A stretch of 10,225 nucleotides of DNA from Temnopleurus reevesii (taxonomy: Eukaryota > Echinodermata > Echinoidea > Temnopleuroida > Temnopleuridae): positions 10,162 through 20,386 of the forward strand of contig BQKZ01006577.1 in the NCBI GenBank assembly GCA_036244855.1. The letters are read 5' to 3'. The position numbers and the translations under genes are program-made. Of this stretch, positions 6,436 through 10,225 are shown one piece after another. How positions within the stretch are numbered: position 1 is the first letter of the stretch; each line of letters opens with the position of its first letter. Under the pieces are notes generated by a model. The model saw only the letters and a program-made list of their open reading frames with translations. It was not told the DNA's origin and did not search any database.

Positions 6436-6822
6436 ATATCCCTTACACTATTAAGATCGTTGCATTGATAGTGTACAGGCAAGAAAATGAATAGATTTGC
6501 TAATAAAGCCGTTTGCCACTGAATAGTACGAATAGTAAATTTTTCCCTAGGGAAAAAAAGTTATTTTTGTGCGCATGCGTAGTCGGCTAACACAGACGTG
6601 CCCGTGCGCGAAAGAGACACTGATTCCCAGCTACACGGCACGGGACACTTCTGGCGGGCTTCGTTCACATGATGTGCTCAACGAGAAGACGAGCCAGAGA
6701 CTAGAAAAACAATTTATCAGATCATCAAATTACCGTTAAGACAAGGTAAGATTAGTTAATCTGCTGCAATAGACCACTTTATTGTTAATGTTGTTGTTGT
6801 AAGAAGGGATTTAAAAGTAATA
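6436..6822 (+). repeat. Intronic satellite unit U4
   Basis: Starts with CATATCCCTTACACTATTAAG and follows U1 closely, including the CCCTAGGG palindrome (about 6539-6560) and the GC-rich core. It runs into palindrome P2. Confidence 0.85.
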
Positions 6823-6986
6823 TAAAATGACTTGATTCTCGGCACTGTTGGCTAAAACTATTCGCACTCGTGAGCATCAGATAGTATCATCCTCCCTCGG
6901 GCCGTTGGCCCTCGGGAGTATGGTACTATCTGATATGCTCATTCGTGCGAATAATTTTAACCAGAACCTCGAGAGTCATTGTATAT
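6823..6986. repeat. Large palindrome P2 (about 160 bp)
   Basis: Second copy of the palindromic end, centred near 6905 on GGGCCGTTGGCCC. Its right arm is nearly identical to that of P1 (TTTTAACCAGAACCTCGAGA), but its left arm carries the variant TTGATTCTCGGCACTGTTGG. The P2 arms therefore match each other less well than the P1 arms do. Confidence 0.85.
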
Positions 6987-7717
6987 TTCTATAATATATC
7001 TAACATATTCATTCTTTTCTTGAAATATACAAGTTTATTATGGATTTCAGAGTCAATCAATTGCATTCAAGTTCTTCATAAGAATGAAGCATTGTACAAA
7101 ATAACTCATAATGAAAATATAAAGTCAATCAACAAATCAAAAAGTGCCATCGGAAACTGTTTTAGCACACATCAAAGGTGTAGATACATTTATCTTTGTT
7201 GTCTCCTATATCAATCTGTGAAACGTTTATATTTCCTGGTGCGTTATAGCAGGTTTGATTTCTGACAGGAGTTTCTGAAATGTAGTTTAAAAAGCATTCA
7301 ATGAGAAAAATGATGATGAACAGGAAAATATCATATTTTCTTCAGATTTTTTCATCTTTGTCATTTTTTTTTTGAGGGCCTGGCTACGCGCCCAATTTGA
7401 TGCGTGATGTTAAATAGGACACTATTTGCCAGTTAATTCAAATTAGATTCTGCTTTGTGTCCATCATAACAAGATTCGATCTATATCACTATACATGACT
7501 ATTGATCACCCAACTAGCTTCAAAATTGACTTAAATGTAACGTCATCGTATATAGTTCGGGTTTGGATCCCCTCGGTGACGCAGATGCGGCTTCGGACTT
7601 TTACTGCTCATGATGACAGCCGCTTCGACGTCTTTTGGGGGAAGGATGCTAGTTCCTACCACCCAGTCCCCATCTAACGGCCGTGAATGGTTGTTCATTA
7701 TGTTGTTATTATTTTAC
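6987..7717 (-). other. Intron w4a-w3b, part next to w4a
   Basis: AT-rich intron sequence. A GC-richer island at about 7555-7680 has an open plus-strand frame but no recognisable protein. The string GAGGGCCTGGCTACGCGCCC at about 7373-7392 resembles the edge of a degraded interspersed repeat. Nothing else is supported. Confidence 0.5.
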
Positions 7718-7826
7718 CTGAAAGAAGTAGGGTATAGTTCTGCAGTGTAGAGGTAGACGATACCGAACGCTGCTGAGATTCCAAATTTACCGATCATTGC
7801 GATAGTAACCAACCCAGGGCCTGGAG
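7718..7826 (-). CDS. SLC22-like transporter exon w4a: TM10 and AELYPTSFR motif (first cassette copy)
   Basis: A 109-nt exon with the same phases as w4b. The acceptor is TTCTTATCGCATATAG and the donor GTAAAA. It encodes [20 protein letters not shown]10, then [12 protein letters not shown] and AG of a split Arg codon. Against w4b there are seven silent changes and one replacement, Phe for Leu at the last full codon. Because w4a ends in the same phase as w4b, it can splice either to w5 (skipping the second cassette) or to w3b (an in-frame 106-residue duplication). The intact splice sites and near absence of replacement changes argue that this copy is functional. Confidence 0.88.
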
Positions 7827-8159
7827 CTATATGCGATAAGAATAGATAGATTGCAAAAATAATTGTTAAGCTTATTATCGACTTTGTGTTCATACACTTT
7901 TAAACAACTTATACTCCGTTCACATCTATGTTTTATTCACTCTTCCGAAAAAAGAGAAAATCTTAAATTTGGTATACATATTGAATAGGGAGTTGTCTGA
8001 CATGACGTCACAGATTCCGTCAAAGGTACCTACCGATCCCCATCATTGATAATTTACAAATTCTACGAATAATCTCCCACGGATTATCCGATTAGTTCAT
8101 ATTTTCACAGTTTTTGTTATTTAATTTTTCTTCATCCACTGACAGCACGATTATCCTTG
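7827..8159 (-). other. Intron w3a-w4a with a decayed foldback relative
   Basis: About 7878-7977 matches the intron of the second cassette at roughly 70% by eye. About 7980-8150 contains pieces similar to the inner part and right arm of the foldback element at 2140-2733: GAATAGGGAGTTGTC against GAATAGAGAGTTCTC, and CATATTTTCACAGTTT against CAAATTTTCACAGTTT. It is probably an old half-copy. Confidence 0.45.
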
Positions 8160-8428
8160 GGCGGTATTTCACCAATATAAGCTGATAAGGCAGATTTTAC
8201 GAAAGATTTTAAAACGACCGATATCAATTCTTGTGCTCAATCATTCTAATAATATAGTACGCGTATTAAGCACAAGAACTAATTACAGTTGTCCTTAAAG
8301 TTATGATGTTTCACATTATTTTTTGTGCGTGAAAGTACAATCTTCCGAGTACCGTTATTCAGCGCAAGAACTGATATCAGTCGTGGTAAAGTCATCCTTA
8401 AAGGCTTTCGTAACTTGGTGAAACGCCA
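8160..8428. mobile_element. Decayed TIR element (MITE-like)
   Basis: Inverted ends GGCGGTATTTCACC (from about 8160) and GGTGAAACGCC (to about 8427), with further inverted similarity inside: GACCGATATCAATTCTTGTG against CGCAAGAACTGATATCAGTC. The arms are about 80-100 bp and clearly diverged. No transposase frame is present. It lies only in the intron of the first cassette, so it inserted after the duplication or was lost from the other copy. Confidence 0.5.
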
Positions 8429-8467
8429 CACTGGAGTGGGTTACCCTTTAAAGACATTGGCGCTTAC

Positions 8468-8676
8468 GCACAACACTGGTTGCCAGCAACGACACACCAC
8501 TCAGGATGAGGAGGAAAGAGAGGCTCCGTGGTCGACCCACGAACTCGATGACGAACGACGCGAAGATGTACGATGGGATCTCGATGGCGCCCGAGATCGC
8601 GAAGGCGACGTAATCATTGACGCCCAGGTTGGACGTGCTCAGTGATAACCCGTGATACACCACTGCGTTAACCATC
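8468..8676 (-). CDS. SLC22-like transporter exon w3a: TM7-TM9 (first cassette copy)
   Basis: A 209-nt exon with phases identical to w3b: G completes the Trp codon TG|G from w2, then 69 residues, then C of a Pro codon shared with w4. The acceptor is TTCTTCTTCCTAG; the donor is GTAAGC. The junction with w2 reads [14 protein letters not shown], a normal TM7. TM8, the loop EFVGRPRS and TM9 follow. The protein is identical to w3b at all 69 positions although ten bases differ, for example GTT versus GTG in VNAV and ACG versus ACA in STS. Being next to w2, it is the default first choice for splicing. Confidence 0.92.
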
Positions 8677-8850
8677 CTAGGAAGAAGAATTTAAACCCAA
8701 CTGTGACACAATTTATGACCATTCTTATGTCCGATTGAAATGTTTTATTACCTAAACTGGCTCGGACTTAAATTGCAGGGTAAAAGAGCGTTCAAATTCT
8801 TGCCACAAAAATCGATTGATATGTTGAATGTTAAGGATGAAGACGATGAT
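8677..8850 (-). other. Intron between w3a and its broken copy
   Basis: Short intron stretch. The first 36 bp or so match the flank of w3b, supporting common origin. TGTTGAATGTTAAG at 8823-8836 is repeated on the other side of the broken exon (8961-8974). Confidence 0.5.
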
Positions 8851-8934
8851 GATGGCACCCGAGATCGCGAAGGCCACATAATCATTGACGCCCCGGTTGG
8901 ACGTGCTCAGTGATACACCACTGCGTTCACCATC
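8851..8934 (-). pseudogene. Broken third copy of exon w3
   Basis: 84 bp matching the acceptor-side part of w3a (about 94 bp). The acceptor CTTATTCCTAG is intact. A 10-bp deletion between two TATCAC repeats shifts the frame, so the sequence after MVNAVVYH is an immediate TGA. A Leu codon has become Arg (NRG for NLG). The rest of the exon and the donor are missing; similarity ends in GATGATG repeats. It shares w3a-specific bases (GAGATCGCG, GGACGTG), so it is closer to w3a than to w3b, apart from GTTCACC, which matches w3b. If included it would truncate the protein in TM7. Confidence 0.85.
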
Positions 8935-8974
8935 CTAGGAATAAGCATTCGAATTCAATCTGTTGAATGTTAAA

Positions 8975-8975
8975 A

Positions 8976-9014
<39 letters not shown>

Positions 9015-9182
9015 CTAATAATGATGATGATGCTGATGCTGATTGTAATGAGGATGATGATGATGCTAATGATGATGATGATGATGGTGATGATTGTAAT
9101 GAGGATTATGGTGGTGGTGATATTAATGATGATGACAATGACGATTTTATGATTTTTATGATGATGATGATGATGATGATAA
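8975..9182 (+). repeat. (GAT)n trinucleotide microsatellite
   Basis: About 200 bp of GAT/ATG repeats with interruptions (GCTAAT, GATTGTAATGAGG, GGTGGTGGT). It lies just upstream of the broken w3 copy in the transporter intron. Poly-Asp and poly-Met frames here are repeat artefacts. Confidence 0.95.
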
Positions 9183-9597
9183 TGACAACAAACAATAAAA
9201 TTAACACGACGAATATTGTGGAAATAAATGCTAATCTTCATTATTTTCGTAATCACTTCACTTTGTTTTTATAACACCATAATCAAATGGAAAGGTCAAA
9301 AAATGAAAACATAATTTATGAGAAACATGAGCCTCGTAGCCAGGATTGCACTTGAATGTGGGCGAAATTGTATGTGAAAAAGCCTCACAAGCAAAAAGAA
9401 GAATGATAAAAAGTGGTGTCCCATTTGATTTTGACTGGTTTTCTTTGTTTTTTACTTATTATTTACTTCTTATTTTACGGGAGAGCCAGCACACTCCACC
9501 ACCAATCCTGCCCCCTTACAAGGGCGCGAACATGTTCGTGATTTTTTAAAAGATTAATTACGGTAGTGTTCGTCTACACTATAGTAAACATAATTAC
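9183..9597 (-). other. Intron w2-w3a, part next to w2
   Basis: Mostly AT-rich intron. About 9330-9530 starts with CCTCGTAGCCAGGATTGCAC and ends with a C-rich stretch and GGGCGCG, looking like an old interspersed repeat insertion; no family is named. No coding exon is supported. Confidence 0.45.
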
Positions 9598-9692
9598 CAA
9601 ATGCAGGCCAAGTTGACAGATCGCTTTCTCAGATTTGGCGTCCTAAACAGATCGAGCATGCTAGGTCGAGGCCCTGTCTGTTGAGTATCCTG
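9598..9692 (-). CDS. SLC22-like transporter exon w2: end of loop 6-7 and start of TM7
   Basis: A 95-nt exon, too short to stand out as an open frame, found by phase and motif. The acceptor is TTACTTAACAG and the donor GTAATT. It encodes 31 residues in phase 0 after w1, then TG of a split Trp codon. After a variable linker come MLDLFRTPNLRKRSVNLACI and W, matching the family pattern of a DLF(R)TPxxRxR(T) cytoplasmic helix followed by TM7. The Trp is completed by the first base of w3a, w3b or the broken copy. The acceptor is a tandem CAGCAG, so use of the second AG (exon from 9689) would drop one Gln. Confidence 0.88.
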
Positions 9693-9998
9693 CTGTTAAG
9701 TAATTATTGTAAATGCATAAGAATAGGTATCACTAATTTTTAATCGATTCTAAAAGAAAAACCAATTGATATTCATCTAAAAGTTGACCATTCTTATACA
9801 ATTTTGCGTTCTACATTATTTTTTTTTAAATTTTAAGTGCAGGAGAATAAGTATCTACAATTTTCTATTAATTTACAAATACAAATAGTTGTAAGAGAAT
9901 CATATTGAGTGAAGGAGAGAAAACTTTATGCACTCGAAGAAAAATATGAAAATTATTTGCTGAAAAAAACTAATTTTAGAGTTTTATTAAAATCTTAC
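9693..9998 (-). other. Intron w1-w2
   Basis: A 306-bp AT-rich intron bounded by GTAAGA and TTAACAG. No other feature is seen. Confidence 0.7.
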
Positions 9999-10140
9999 CT
10001 CTGCTTTGATGATCGATTCTGAAGAAAAAATTGGTGTGTAGAGATTTGTTTTGTTTGCCTTGGCTATCTTTCCAAGGGCTTTCTCAGCTTTCTCGTATTT
10101 CCCCTTTGATATGTGCCACCGAACAGATTCTGGGAGCCAA
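9999..10140 (-). CDS. SLC22-like transporter exon w1: cytoplasmic loop after TM6 (first exon in window)
   Basis: A 142-nt exon: one base completes a codon from an exon outside the window, followed by 47 residues ending in phase 0. The acceptor is AATTTTATTTGCAG; the donor is GTAAGA after CAGAG. It begins WLPESVRWHISKGKYEKAEK, the strongest family signature in the window. PESxRWL..KGxY..A.K.L.KIAK after TM6 is typical of SLC22 organic ion transporters. The rest is the hydrophilic intracellular loop (NKTNLYTP...SIIKAE). An SLC22 protein is usually about 550 residues, so roughly the first half, with the large glycosylated loop and TM1-6, lies to the right of the window. Confidence 0.92.
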
Positions 10141-10225
10141 CTGCAAATAAAATTGGATTAAATTCTTTATATATATTTGCAATACATATTTGCAACTAAT
10201 CGCAAGTTTCTATCACCCCCCCCCC
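10141..10225 (-). other. Partial intron with terminal poly-C run
   Basis: Start of the intron upstream of w1, with a good pyrimidine-rich acceptor region. It ends in at least ten C at the window edge (10216-10225). Confidence 0.7.

Noticed and set aside
5159..6986. CRISPR array
   Set aside because: Units are about 450 bp without unique spacers, in intronic DNA of an animal.
6945..7265. Plus-strand frame of 106 codons
   Set aside because: AT-rich composition, starts inside palindrome P2 and has no domain.
7495..7677. Plus-strand frame of 60 codons in a GC-richer island
   Set aside because: Short, no recognised motif, no convincing splice sites; possibly a degraded repeat.
4069..8676. Duplicated cassettes as two alleles collapsed in tandem
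   Set aside because: Not fully excluded, but the introns are far more diverged than the exons and hold different insertions, which alleles would not normally show.
8927..9274. Poly-Asp, poly-Met and poly-Ile/His frames on both strands
   Set aside because: Products of the GAT repeat read in different frames.
9346..9549. Plus-strand frame of 67 codons
   Set aside because: Looks like interspersed repeat sequence in the intron; no family match by eye.

Overview
The window is nuclear DNA from an animal, most likely a marine invertebrate and perhaps an echinoderm. The coding sequence is split into short exons with GT..AG introns. The introns hold foldback elements, a satellite array, trinucleotide microsatellites and long poly-C tracts. 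The echinoderm assignment is inference from repeat style; nothing in the window names a species.

Most of the window (about 10140 down to 1573, minus strand) is the C-terminal half of one solute carrier gene of the SLC22 family (organic ion transporters, major facilitator superfamily). The gene enters from the right edge, so the exons for TM1-6 lie outside. Exons in transcript order, named here: w1 9999-10140 (cytoplasmic loop 6-7), w2 9598-9692 (loop end and start of TM7), w3a 8468-8676 and w4a 7718-7826 (TM7-TM10, first copy), w3b 4910-5118 and w4b 4069-4177 (TM7-TM10, second copy), w5 2940-3149 (TM11-12), w6 1573-1666 (tail and stop). All reading phases join. Using one copy of the w3-w4 cassette, the exons give 285 residues ending at a TGA.

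The main observation is the duplicated two-exon cassette. Each copy is exactly 318 nt of exon (106 codons), enters and leaves in the same phase, and can be skipped, exchanged or used twice without breaking the frame. By hand count the two copies differ at 18 exon positions, 17 silent and one changing Leu to Phe, while the introns inside them have largely diverged. That pattern fits two old copies both under strong protein-level constraint, perhaps alternatively spliced. A third, broken copy of exon w3 lies at 8851-8934 and would introduce a stop if spliced in.

The intron between the two cassettes (5119-7717) holds an array of four related repeat units, two of which end in palindromes of about 160 bp. 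A long-TIR foldback element lies at 2140-2733 and a smaller decayed one at about 8160-8428. Trinucleotide arrays occupy 3540-4066 and 8975-9182.

The left edge (162 to 1, minus strand) looks like the start of a second, unrecognised protein-coding gene. Upstream of its ATG are a TATA-like box, two perfect CRE palindromes, a regular array of 14 nuclear-receptor-like half-sites and an octamer motif, which together look like a promoter/enhancer. This gene lies downstream of the transporter in the same orientation, about 1.4 kb away.
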